This document shows, one piece after another, positions 1 through 7,400 of a stretch of DNA of 64,000 bases. The stretch covers positions 1-64,000 of the forward strand of contig NZ_JAASAD010000014.1 in NCBI RefSeq assembly GCF_012726175.1, given 5' to 3'. The notes beneath the pieces were generated by a model, which had not been told where the DNA came from, did no database searches, and worked only from the letters and a program-made list of their open reading frames with translations. Position 1 is the first letter of the stretch. Every line of letters starts with the position of its first letter. This DNA is from Micromonospora sp. HNM0581. GTDB lineage: Bacteria > Actinomycetota > Actinomycetes > Mycobacteriales > Micromonosporaceae. The position numbers and the translations under genes are program-made.

Positions 1-80
1 GATGGACCATGCGCTGGAAGGCACCCCTGAACGCCTTCCAGGTCGCCTTCGAGGGCCGACTCACCCCGGCCAACGACTGA
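1..80 (+). CDS. IS256-family (Mutator-type) transposase, C-terminal end, cut by window edge
   Basis: Only the last 25 codons are visible, read from position 3 and closed by TGA at 78-80. The residues (WTMRWKAPLNAFQ, then FEGRL) resemble the conserved tail of IS256-type DDE transposases, which commonly ends in a tryptophan/ALN-F-FEGR pattern. These enzymes move insertion sequences by cut-and-paste. The stop is followed within about 25 bp by a reading frame resembling an Rhs core, so the element probably ends there and sits inside or beside an Rhs gene. The N-terminal catalytic part lies outside the window, so intactness cannot be judged. Family call is from a short motif only. Confidence 0.55.
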   Translation, partial: WTMRWKAPLNAFQVAFEGRLTPAND

Positions 81-104
81 CCACCTCAACAACCAAGATC
101 AGCC

Positions 105-514
105 GTTAACTTGACAGACCCGGTAATACGACGGTCTACCAGTACGCCCATCGTTATGGGCAGATTAGTGGATCGGCGTGCTTCATGTTCTGCATAACTG
201 CCACCTATCAGGATGGCTACATAAGTAGCTCTTTCGGCGCAGGGGTGGGTCTCGGTGTTAGTGCGACTGCTGGGGGCGTTAGTGCGAGGCCGCATGAACA
301 AAGCCCGAAGGGTTGGATGGGTTGCTTTGGAGACGGTTTCGGCGCCTGCTATGTCGGTGGCGTAAAGAGTGGTGAGGGTGATCAGAATGGACACGCGAAG
401 ACATACCACGGCGGGGGTGTTGGTGTGGGCGTCTCGTTGTGGGTAGGTGTGACATATAGTTGGGGTGGATGGAGGATTGGCACCCGTGATGGCTGGTTCT
501 TCCCGGAGATGTAG
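105..514 (+). pseudogene. Rhs/YD-repeat protein C-terminal tip, truncated and frameshifted
   Basis: Codons from 105 read VNLTDP, the classic end of an Rhs core, but the expected continuation (P-G-N-T-T-V-Y-Q-Y-A-H-R-Y) is found in another frame starting near 119, so a small indel breaks the gene at about 117-122. The second frame stays open to 514 and includes an ATG at 185. Its product is Gly/Val/Ser-rich with short beta-strand-like repeats (GAGVGLGVS, GGGVGVGVS) and a GCFG...ACY pair of cysteines, typical of actinobacterial Rhs or polymorphic-toxin tails of unknown activity. The bulk of the Rhs protein is missing and replaced upstream by the transposase tail. Base composition is less GC-rich than the core genome. 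Loss of function is inferred. Confidence 0.5.
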
Positions 515-528
515 GCGGAGGTGTCTAG

Positions 529-822
529 ATGTGGCGAGCCGTTCTCGGTGTCTTGTGGGGAACTGTGTTGGTCCTTGTAGGATCGGCCCTTGCGGCTAAC
601 TTCAAGGACGCCGCTACGAAGCATATAGATATGTCAATGCGTATGGTTGGCAGAGTCGGCCCCCCTAGGAGAATGGACTGGAGTGGCGAGCGACTTGCGC
701 GTCGCCGTGCCCGGTTCATCGCTATCGATAGACTTCTTGGAGTCCTGATTATCTTGCTGGGGGTTGGGGCTTTGGGTGTCGGTGGTTATTTGTTGGCAAT
801 GCGGTTAGGGGATGGCATTTAG
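529..822 (+). CDS. Small two-TM membrane protein, possible Rhs-associated (immunity-like) protein
   Basis: 97 residues with two hydrophobic segments: residues about 4-23 (GVLWGTVLVLVGSALA) and about 69-90 (LLGVLIILLGVGALGVGGY), separated by a basic, Arg-rich loop. A GGAGG at about 516-520 lies 7 nt before the ATG, giving good support for the start. It starts 14 bp after the Rhs tip and ends just before a strong hairpin, so the two form one transcription unit. Small membrane proteins directly after polymorphic-toxin tails are often immunity proteins; here that is only a positional guess, since no toxin domain is recognisable. No family is recognised. Confidence 0.5.
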   Translation: MWRAVLGVLWGTVLVLVGSALAANFKDAATKHIDMSMRMVGRVGPPRRMDWSGERLARRRARFIAIDRLLGVLIILLGVGALGVGGYLLAMRLGDGI

Positions 823-860
823 CCCAGCGTCGTTGTTATTCAAGTGGCAATGGAGGGAGC

Positions 861-901
861 TGAGGAAGATGCCCGCCACACGCTGGCGGGCATCTTCCTC
901 A
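861..901 (+). terminator. Strong intrinsic-type hairpin after the two-TM gene
   Basis: A perfect 18-bp inverted repeat (861-878 with 884-901) closes on a 5-nt loop. It sits 39 bp after the stop at 822. There is no T-run, as is common for actinomycete terminators. Confidence 0.7.
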
Positions 902-1195
902 TGCATCCCGCGGGTGGCTGGCTTACGGGGACGTCCGTTATTCAGAGGACACCGCTACAGATCTTCCCGAGGGCTGGGCACCTGCGCACACGGCGATCTC
1001 GTCTGCAGGAAAACGACCTGATTATGGTGGATCGAGGTGGCTGTCCGCGCAGCCACGATGGCCGGGTCAGACCGTGCGTCCACGTACCGCTGGGACCGTT
1101 ACGATCGGTCCCTGAGCTTGGGAATGTGGTTCGGATTCTGCCGAGTATGGTCCACCCGGGTTCAGGGCTCAGGCAAGGTAGCCATACGCCCGTTT
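902..1195. other. About 300 bp without a supported gene
   Basis: Open frames exist on both strands but show no recognisable family, no ribosome binding site and no coding-like composition. The only structure seen is a 7-bp inverted repeat (1092-1098 with 1106-1112). Probably debris between the two Rhs/IS remnants. Confidence 0.4.
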
Positions 1196-1379
1196 TCAGG
1201 TGATCGCGAGTAGTTGTAGCGGTCGGTACGGGTTCCGGCTGTTGCGGTGTAGGGCTTTCGCGATGGTGGTGATGCCGGCCAGGCGGAGCAGGCTGATCGC
1301 GGTGTTGCGCAGGGTGGCCATGACACGGGGTGCGTTGCCGGTGCGCAGGCGGCTGGTGTCTTCGGCGTAGGTGGTCTTG
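1196..1379 (-). pseudogene. ISAs1-family (H-repeat-type) transposase, C-terminal remnant
   Basis: The minus-strand frame ending at 1196 carries the diagnostic ISAs1 tail: AEDTSRLRTGNAPRVMATLR, then NTAISLLRLAG and a final R-NPYRPLQLL-IT. ISAs1 transposases are DDE enzymes of about 370-440 residues; here only about 60 residues survive, so the gene is dead. It is fused in frame to an Rhs tip immediately upstream. In enterobacteria the H-repeat associated with Rhs loci belongs to the same ISAs1 family, so the pairing here is notable. Confidence 0.75.
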
Positions 1380-1520
1380 GTGACGTAGCCGCGCTGCCCG
1401 TGGCCGTGGTTGTCTTCTTCGAAGTAGAGGCCGGTGGGGGCGCTGTATGTGGCTGGAGAGTTGTTGGCGTACGCAAACCCATGTATCTGCTGCGGGTCAG
1501 TCAAGCCCACGCTCAACCGA
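1380..1520 (-). pseudogene. Rhs core C-terminal fragment, minus strand
   Basis: Minus-strand codons from about 1520 read VGLTDPQQIHGFAYANNSPA followed by TYSAPTGL, the well-known end of an Rhs repeat core just before the variable tip (usual form: D-DPQQ-NGYAYANNNPV-DP-G-L). An in-frame stop lies just upstream (about 1529 on this strand), so the core is not connected to a full gene. Downstream the same frame runs straight into an ISAs1 transposase tail. Together with the plus-strand tip at 105-514 this makes two Rhs ends pointing at each other within 1.4 kb. Confidence 0.7.
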
Positions 1521-1544
1521 TCAACTCAAGCTGAATACGTACAT

Positions 1545-1580
1545 GTACTCGGCCTCCCCATGGCTGGCGAGGCCGAGTAC
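1545..1580. terminator. Perfect 12-bp hairpin beside the Rhs remnant
   Basis: Inverted repeat 1545-1556 with 1569-1580, 12-nt loop, no T-run. It lies between the Rhs remnant and the ABC permease and could act as a bidirectional terminator or be an element end. Confidence 0.4.
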
Positions 1581-1640
1581 ACCGATGGTCGCTACATCGT
1601 TTCTATAGGTGGCCCGGGTCAAGTGGTGGTCGCTCACGAA

Positions 1641-1683
1641 GGAGCCCGAGGGATGCGACGGGGGTACGCCTCTCTCGGGCTCC
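1641..1683 (-). terminator. Terminator hairpin downstream of the ABC permease
   Basis: A perfect 10-bp inverted repeat (1641-1650 with 1674-1683) lies 17 bp beyond the stop of the minus-strand permease gene ending at 1700. Confidence 0.55.
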
Positions 1684-1699
1684 AGCAGAAGGGCCTAGC

Positions 1700-4087
1700 T
1701 CACCTGGTGCGCGGGCGCATCACATTCCAGGTCACGAAGGCGCTCGCGGCGGTCGCCATGGCCAGGCAGCCGAGGACGGCCCAGGTCAGGGTGCCGCCGT
1801 TGAGGCGCATCGTCACCCGGGTCGCGGTCTCCGCGCTGAGGCCCGAGGCGACGCCGGCCAACGGTGGCAGGGTGGCGAGCAAACCCAGCATCGAGCCGAT
1901 GATCACCAGCAGCCCGGTCTCGCTGACCGCGAAGCCGAGCAGCTGCCGGCGGGTGCCGCCGGCCGACTTCATCACCGCGAAGTCGGTGCGCCGCCCGTAT
2001 CCCGCCATGGCCATGCTGTTGGCCACTGCCAGACCGCTGTAGCCCACCGCGACCACCGTGAGCATCATGGCCAAGCTGTCCGTCAGTCTGGCGTCGGTGT
2101 TGTACTCCTTCAGCGCGAACTGCTCGGCGTTCTGCAACCGGGCTCCCGCGCTGAGGCGTTGCGGCGCCTGGTCGGCGGCCATGAAGATGTTGTCGGTCAG
2201 GGCCGTCGGGTCGTGCTCACGAACCGTGTCCCGCGACAGCACGAACGAACCACGGGCCTGATCCGGCGGCAGCACCTGGGCGACCCGCAGCGGGGCGCTG
2301 AGGCCGTCGGCGAACCGTACGGTGACCGTCGAGCCGGCCTGTACGTTCAGGAACTTCGCCATGGCCGTGTCCAGCACCGCCTCGCCCGGTCGCGACCAGC
2401 GCGGATCCCGCGATCCGACCCCGTCGATCACGGTGTCGCCGCCGTCCGGCCGGGTCACGAACAAGCGGGTCGGCAGCGCGGCCCGGCCGACCGGGTTCTC
2501 CCGGACCACCGCGTCGCTCAGCCCGGGCGCGTTGCCGGGATCGATGAGCACCTGCCCGGCCAGTTGCTTGGTGGTCTCGGCGGGGTAGGCCATCCGCATG
2601 GTGTCGACCAGCCCACTGATCAGAACGGCGAAGCCCACCGCCACGATGACCGGGGCGGCAGTGGAGGCGGCTCGCCGGGTCGCGTTGAGCAGCTCGGCCC
2701 GGACGAGCATCGAGCCCGCGCCGGACGACCGGCGGGCGAACGGCGCGGTCGCCAGGCGTACCACCGGCCCGATGACGATCGGCGCCAGCAGCGCGGCGGC
2801 GGCGATCAGGCACATCGAGGTCGCGATCGCCAGGTTGACGCGGCGGTCCGCGCCACCGACAGCGGTCATGGAGGCCAGCGCCACGCCCAGTCCGAGGATC
2901 GCCAGCCCGGCGATCCACCGGCCCCTGCTCATCGGACGATGATCCGTCGCGGCGTCGAGCAGTGCCTCGATCGGCGACACCCGGGCGGCCGAGCGGCTGG
3001 CCACCCAGGCGCCCAGCACGGCGACCCCGGTGCCGACCGCGGTGGCGGCCAGCAGCGGCCACGCCGAGATGATGATCCGGGAGTCGGGAGGCGTGACCTC
3101 AAGCCGATCGAGCGACGCCAGCATGGCGGGCGCGGCGAGTATGCCGGCCAGACAGCCGACCACCGAGCCGAGCAGACCGACGATGACCGCCTCGCCGAGC
3201 ACCATGCGGCGGATCTGGCGCGGGTCGGCGCCGATCGTCCGCAGCAGCCCGATCTCGCGACGGCGTTGCGTCGTTGCCAGGGCCAGGGTGGCGGCGACCA
3301 CGAAGATCGTGGTGAACAGGGCCATGATCGCCATCGCGCCGATCAACTGAGCGCCCAGGAACCGTTTGTGCGTGATGTAGCCGGGCTCCACGACACCACG
3401 TGCGTCACCGGTCAGCGCGGAGCCGCCGTCGCCGACGATGCTGCCGGCCCGGTCGGCGATCTTCGAGACGGAGGAACCCGGTGACACCAGCAGCCCGATC
3501 GTGGTCACCCCGGTGTCCCGCCGAGCGGCCTCGGCGTCCGTGAAATAGAAGCCGTGACCATCGGCCGTCCCGCTCACCGTGTACGTGTGCACGCCGTCGG
3601 TGAGGCCGACCGAAAGAGCTGATCCGGCGGGCACTCCGAGGTCGGTGCCGACCACCACCTCGTTGTCGGACTGCGGCGGTCGGCCAGCGGTCAGCTGGTA
3701 CGGCGCCAGCCGGGTGCTGGACCAGCCATGCCCGGCCTCCATCGCGGCCTCGTCGGCCACCGGCTCGTCGTCGGCGAAGGCCTGTGCATAGAAGTTGCGG
3801 TCGATGATCGCGGCCTCGACGCCGTCGATACCGTCGAGCTGCCGGACCAGGGCGCCGGCTTCGCTCTCGCTCCACGGCACGCGGTCCCGAAGGGCGCCGG
3901 CCTGGTCCGTCGCCTGGTTCGACACCACAAGAACCGGTGCGTCGGCCACTCGGGGCTGGGGCCGCGGCCGGCCCGAGTCGTAGAGGATGAAGGTGACGGC
4001 GATCAGGCCGACGCCGACGACGACGGCGAGGAAAGTGGCGAGGAAGGCCCGCCAGTGTTCCCGAATGTTCGCAGCGGCCAGCATCAT
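1700..4087 (-). CDS. MacB/FtsX-type ABC transporter permease
   Basis: 795 residues. Layout: N-terminal TM (residues about 13-35), a large extracellular domain, a FtsX-like block of three TMs (about 255-380, with the ATLALATTQRRREIGLLRTI coupling segment), a second pair of TMs, another extracellular domain, and a final three-TM FtsX block with a matching coupling segment (GRRTDFAVMKSAGGTRRQLL). This duplicated FtsX layout is standard for 780-850-residue actinobacterial exporters of antimicrobial peptides, lipids or lipoproteins. The start overlaps the upstream ATPase stop by 4 nt (ATGA), so the two are translationally coupled. A divergent two-component system next door suggests sensing of the exported compound (inference). 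Substrate unknown. Confidence 0.9.
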   Translation of the reverse strand: MMLAAANIREHWRAFLATFLAVVVGVGLIAVTFILYDSGRPRPQPRVADAPVLVVSNQATDQAGALRDRVPWSESEAGALVRQLDGIDGVEAAIIDRNFYAQAFADDEPVADEAAMEAGHGWSSTRLAPYQLTAGRPPQSDNEVVVGTDLGVPAGSALSVGLTDGVHTYTVSGTADGHGFYFTDAEAARRDTGVTTIGLLVSPGSSVSKIADRAGSIVGDGGSALTGDARGVVEPGYITHKRFLGAQLIGAMAIMALFTTIFVVAATLALATTQRRREIGLLRTIGADPRQIRRMVLGEAVIVGLLGSVVGCLAGILAAPAMLASLDRLEVTPPDSRIIISAWPLLAATAVGTGVAVLGAWVASRSAARVSPIEALLDAATDHRPMSRGRWIAGLAILGLGVALASMTAVGGADRRVNLAIATSMCLIAAAALLAPIVIGPVVRLATAPFARRSSGAGSMLVRAELLNATRRAASTAAPVIVAVGFAVLISGLVDTMRMAYPAETTKQLAGQVLIDPGNAPGLSDAVVRENPVGRAALPTRLFVTRPDGGDTVIDGVGSRDPRWSRPGEAVLDTAMAKFLNVQAGSTVTVRFADGLSAPLRVAQVLPPDQARGSFVLSRDTVREHDPTALTDNIFMAADQAPQRLSAGARLQNAEQFALKEYNTDARLTDSLAMMLTVVAVGYSGLAVANSMAMAGYGRRTDFAVMKSAGGTRRQLLGFAVSETGLLVIIGSMLGLLATLPPLAGVASGLSAETATRVTMRLNGGTLTWAVLGCLAMATAASAFVTWNVMRPRTR

Positions 4088-4848
4088 GCCTCCAGCCGAG
4101 CCATCTGAGCGGCGATCTGGGCGGGCTTCGATCCGTCGGCCGGGTCGAGCTCCAAGCGGCCGGCGATCCGGCCGTCCTTCAGGAAAACCACCACGTCGGC
4201 GTACGACGCGGCGACCGGATCGTGGGTGACCATGAGAGTGGTCTGCGCCTGTTGGTCGACCAGCCGGCGCAGCAGCGACAGCACCTCACGCGAGGTCTTG
4301 GTGTCGAGCGCGCCGGTCGGCTCGTCGGCGATCAGCACGTCGGGCCGGGTGATCAGCGCGCGGGCCAGTGCGACCCGCTGCTGCTGGCCGCCGGAGAGCT
4401 CACTCGGCCGGTGCCCGGTGCGCTCGCCGAGGCCGACCGCGGACAGGGCCCGGGTCACCTCGGCGCGGTCGGGGCGGCGGCCGGCGAAGCGCAGCGGCAG
4501 CTCCACGTTCTGCGCCGCGGTCAGGGACGCGACCAGGTTGAAGGCCTGGAACACGAAGCCGACCCGGTCCCTCCGCAAGGCTGTTCTCTGGCGCTCGTCC
4601 ATCCCGCTGATGTCCTCGCCGGCGACGAATATCTGCCCCGCGCTGGGCTCGTCCAGGCCGGCAGCGCACTGTAGGAGCGTGGACTTACCGGAGCCGGAGG
4701 GGCCCATGATCGCGGTGAAGGTGCCCGTCGCGAAGCCGATGGACACGCCGTCCAGCGCCTGAACCTCCTGTGTGCCCCGGTGATAGACCTTGTGCACAGC
4801 GCGGAGCTCGACCGCCGTCGTCACAGACGAATCTTGAGTCGCAGTCAT
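4084..4848 (-). CDS. ABC transporter ATP-binding protein (MacB/LolD type)
   Basis: 254 residues. Walker A is GPSGSGKST, the signature is LSGGQQQRVALARAL, Walker B is VLIADEPTGALD, and the H-loop is in MVTHDP: all intact. The LolD/MacB group is recognised by the ADEPTGALD sequence and the short length. It energises the FtsX-type permease encoded immediately downstream with a 4-nt overlap. The promoter should lie in the 111-bp gap shared with the divergent histidine kinase. Expected location is the inner face of the cytoplasmic membrane. Confidence 0.93.
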   Translation of the reverse strand: MTATQDSSVTTAVELRAVHKVYHRGTQEVQALDGVSIGFATGTFTAIMGPSGSGKSTLLQCAAGLDEPSAGQIFVAGEDISGMDERQRTALRRDRVGFVFQAFNLVASLTAAQNVELPLRFAGRRPDRAEVTRALSAVGLGERTGHRPSELSGGQQQRVALARALITRPDVLIADEPTGALDTKTSREVLSLLRRLVDQQAQTTLMVTHDPVAASYADVVVFLKDGRIAGRLELDPADGSKPAQIAAQMARLEA

Positions 4849-4947
4849 GCCTTTGATTCGATCGCATCGGCCCTTCTGCGGGCACTGGTCCTGGAAATAG
4901 TCATTCTGGTAGAGCTCGCACTACCGTGCCGGCATCGGTCGTTGGCC

Positions 4948-4962
4948 TACCGTGGCGGGGTG
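4948..4962 (+). promoter_or_regulatory. Leaderless promoter of the histidine kinase
   Basis: A -10 element TACCGT (4948-4953) is followed by 6 nt and then GTG at 4960. This matches the leaderless layout seen repeatedly in this window and supports GTG 4960 as the start. Confidence 0.5.
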
Positions 4963-6204
4963 CGAAGCTGTGGCGAGATGCGAAGCCGAACCGCCTGGCA
5001 GGCGATGGCCCTGCACCCGGTCGGATTCCTTGCCTCGGCCTGGCCCTGGCGAGCCCTGCTCTATCTAAGCTCGGGCGTGCTCGCCGGTGCCCTCACGATG
5101 TTCCTCTTCGTCGGGGTGGTCACCGCCGGCATCCTCACCGTCGTCGTGCTCGTCGGGGCCGGGCTGTTGCTGGCCGCTGCGCTGATGGGACTGCCCTTCG
5201 CACGCCTGGAGCGGCTGCGCCTGCGGCTGGTGGATCTGGATGGCATCCAGGATCCGCACCGGCCACCGGAGCAGCCGGGGCTGCGCGCATGGTTGTGTAC
5301 CCGGCTGACGGAGTCGGCGACCTGGCGTGAACTGATCCTGATGGTGATCTCGCTGACCGCGCTCTGGTGGGTCGACGTCGCCGTGCTCGGCCTGGCCTTC
5401 GTGGTGCCGGCGCTGTGCATCAGCGCGCCGATCGACGACCCGTTCGCCTGGCCCTGGGCCGTGCTGGGCGGGTTACTGCTGCTCGCTGCACCCTATTCGC
5501 TGACCGCCTGGGCGGGCGCCCGCGCGACGCTGTGCCGGATCGTTCTCGCGCCCAGAGACGCCGAAGTCGACCCGGACCTGAAAGAGATCAGCGAGTCGCG
5601 GGCGCGGCTGCTCGACGCGTTCGAGGCCGAGCGGGCGCGCATCGAGCGCGACCTGCACGATGGCGCCCAGCAGCGGCTCGTCTCGCTCAGCGTGATGCTG
5701 GGCCTGATGGCCTTGGACGTGCCCGAGAACTCGCCGCTCCAGCGCGAAATCGAGTCGGCGCGGGAGCAGCTCGCCCTGGCGTTGGCCGACCTGCGCAACC
5801 TGGTCCGCGGGCTGAACCCGCAGGTGCTCACCGACAACGGGCTGGTAGCCGCGCTTGAGGAGGTGGCCAGCCGGTTCCCGGTGCCGGTCTCGCTCGACCT
5901 GCGACTCGCCGGACGGCTGCCACAGCCGGTCGAGACCGCCGCCTACTATGCCGTCACCGAGGCACTGGCCAATGTGGCCAAGCACAGCCGGGCCACCCAG
6001 GTCGAGCTGATCGGCCGGCACCACGCCGACATCCTCGTCCTGCAGGTCAGGGACAATGGCGTCGGTGGCGCGAACCCCTCCGCCGGGACCGGGCTGACCG
6101 GGCTCGCGGACCGGCTCGCCGTGCTGAACGGGCGCACGCGGGTTTCCAGCCCGCCGGGCGGTCCGACTCTCGTAATGATGGAGATTTCATGTCCCTTCGG
6201 GTGA
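4960..6204 (+). CDS. Two-component sensor histidine kinase (HisKA_3 / NarL type)
   Basis: 414 residues from GTG 4960 (ATG 4978 is an alternative). The N-terminal half has about four TM helices in two pairs (residues about 35-75 and 125-180), a sensor-domain layout common in actinobacteria. The phospho-accepting His is about residue 233 in ERDLHDGAQQR, the HisKA_3 signature; the HATPase domain shows an N-box (ALANVAKHS), DNGVGG and GTGLTGLADR. It should autophosphorylate and pass phosphate to the overlapping response regulator (16-nt overlap). Divergent from the MacB-like exporter, which is its likely regulatory target. Confidence 0.92.
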   Translation: MRSCGEMRSRTAWQAMALHPVGFLASAWPWRALLYLSSGVLAGALTMFLFVGVVTAGILTVVVLVGAGLLLAAALMGLPFARLERLRLRLVDLDGIQDPHRPPEQPGLRAWLCTRLTESATWRELILMVISLTALWWVDVAVLGLAFVVPALCISAPIDDPFAWPWAVLGGLLLLAAPYSLTAWAGARATLCRIVLAPRDAEVDPDLKEISESRARLLDAFEAERARIERDLHDGAQQRLVSLSVMLGLMALDVPENSPLQREIESAREQLALALADLRNLVRGLNPQVLTDNGLVAALEEVASRFPVPVSLDLRLAGRLPQPVETAAYYAVTEALANVAKHSRATQVELIGRHHADILVLQVRDNGVGGANPSAGTGLTGLADRLAVLNGRTRVSSPPGGPTLVMMEISCPFG

Positions 6205-6836
6205 CCCTTGCGGAGGACTCCGCCCTCCTGCGGGAGGGGCTGGTGAGCATCCTCGGCCGGTTCGGGCACGAGGTCATCGACGCGGTGGCGGACGCCGACG
6301 CGCTGACCGAAACCGTCCAGTCCCGGCGCCCGGACATCATCATCACCGACGTCCGGATGCCGCCGGGTAACGCCAACGACGGACTGCGGGCAGCCGTACG
6401 GCTCCGCCAGTCCTTCCCCGGCCTGCCCGTACTGGTTCTCAGCCAGTACGTGGACCAGTCGTACGCGGCGCAGTTACTGGATTCCGACAACGGCGAGGGC
6501 GTCGGTTACCTTCTGAAGGACCGAGTCGGCGCGGTCGTGGAGTTCAACGCCGCGGTGGAACAGGTCTCAGCCGGGGAGACGGTCGTCGATCCCGAGGTGG
6601 TCCGCCAGCTGATCAGCCGGCGGCCGGACCCGAGGCAGCGGCTGACCGCCCGCGAGCTCGAGGTCCTCGCGCTGATGGCCGAGGGGCGCTCCAACGACAC
6701 GATCGGCAAGCGGCTGCACGTCACGGACGCGGCGGTCAACAAGCACATCGGCAACATCTTCAGCAAACTCGACCTGCCGACCACGACGGAAGGCCACCGG
6801 CGGGTGCTCGCGGTGCTGACCTACCTGCGCAGCTGA
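6189..6836 (+). CDS. NarL/FixJ-family response regulator
   Basis: 215 residues. The receiver domain has the acidic pair ED at residues 9-10, the phosphorylation site Asp54 (IITDVRMP) and a Lys in LLKDR. The LuxR-type HTH lies at about 151-195 (LTARELEVLALMAEG, then NKHIGNIFSKL). The start ATG overlaps the kinase by 16 nt and has GGAG 5 nt upstream. It forms one operon with the kinase and probably controls the divergent ABC exporter. No hairpin follows; the next material is decayed DNA. Confidence 0.94.
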   Translation: MSLRVTLAEDSALLREGLVSILGRFGHEVIDAVADADALTETVQSRRPDIIITDVRMPPGNANDGLRAAVRLRQSFPGLPVLVLSQYVDQSYAAQLLDSDNGEGVGYLLKDRVGAVVEFNAAVEQVSAGETVVDPEVVRQLISRRPDPRQRLTARELEVLALMAEGRSNDTIGKRLHVTDAAVNKHIGNIFSKLDLPTTTEGHRRVLAVLTYLRS

Positions 6837-6845
6837 GCCGCAGGG

Positions 6846-7133
6846 TCACCGAGCTCGGCAAGGCTGCCCGGTCGCCAGATCGCAGAACCCGCCGTTGAAG
6901 AAGAGCAGCGGCTCGCCCGCGTCGGGCGCGTGGTGGACGGCCACCACCTGGCCGATGAGGATCGTGGGGTCGTCGCCCGGCACCACGTCCCGGATGACCG
7001 AGTCGATCCACGTGAGGGCGCCGTCCCGGTGCGGTACGCCGGTGAGCGGTGACGCCTGCCAGTCCACTCCGGCGAACTTGTCTGGCCGGGAGGTCGCGAA
7101 GCGCCGTCCCAGCGCTTCCGAATCCGCGCACTG
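6846..7133 (-). pseudogene. Flavin reductase-like (FMN-binding split barrel) C-terminal fragment
   Basis: Ninety-five minus-strand codons closed by a stop at 6846 encode SEALGRRFA, PDKFAGVDW, DGALTWID and GEPLLFFNGGF. This order is typical of the C-terminal half of HpaC/ActVB-like flavin reductases that supply reduced FMN to oxygenases. The N-terminal half (FMN-binding loop) is absent; the frame stays open upstream but becomes Arg/Pro/Thr-rich nonsense because it crosses another gene fragment. The product is probably non-functional. Confidence 0.6.
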
Positions 7134-7137
7134 ACGC

Positions 7138-7335
7138 GGTGGCCGTCGGCGGCGAGCCCTCCGGGCGGGGGTGGAGGTCGTCGGCGGCGACCTGACGGAC
7201 CCGCCGTCGCTGAACGGCGTCGAGAACATGTATCTGTTCCCGGTCGGACGGACAGCGTGTGAGGTAGTCACCGCCGCGAAGCGGGCCGGTGTGTAGCGCA
7301 TCGTCGTACTGTTCTGGGCGCTGGCCGACACCGAC
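7138..7335 (+). pseudogene. NmrA-like NAD(P)-binding protein, internal fragment with stop
   Basis: Plus-strand codons in the frame of 7141 read RALRAGVEVVGGDLTDPPSL, NGVENMYLFPV, VVTAAKRAGV, then TAG at 7294-7296 and RIVVLFWALAD. This is the early-middle part of an NmrA/SDRa5-type protein (usual form: ALRAAGVEVVRGDLTDPASL ... GVYLFPV ... AARRAGVRRIVLLSS). No Rossmann GxxGxxG start is present and the frame is interrupted. It abuts the flavin reductase fragment head-to-head and lies next to an IS element, suggesting that deletion and IS activity shaped this spot. Confidence 0.55.
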
Positions 7336-7400
7336 GACAGCGAGGACGGATGCATGACCTTGGCCGGTCGAGCCGCTGTCGTGTCGAGGCGCAGGCAGAC

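Noticed and set aside
1092..1112. 7-bp inverted repeat GGGACCG/CGGTCCC
   Set aside because: Short, in a gene-free spacer, no positional relation to a gene; likely chance in GC-rich DNA.
2159..3484. 441-codon plus-strand frame across the ABC permease
   Set aside because: Arg/Gly/Asp/His-rich shadow of the minus-strand permease.
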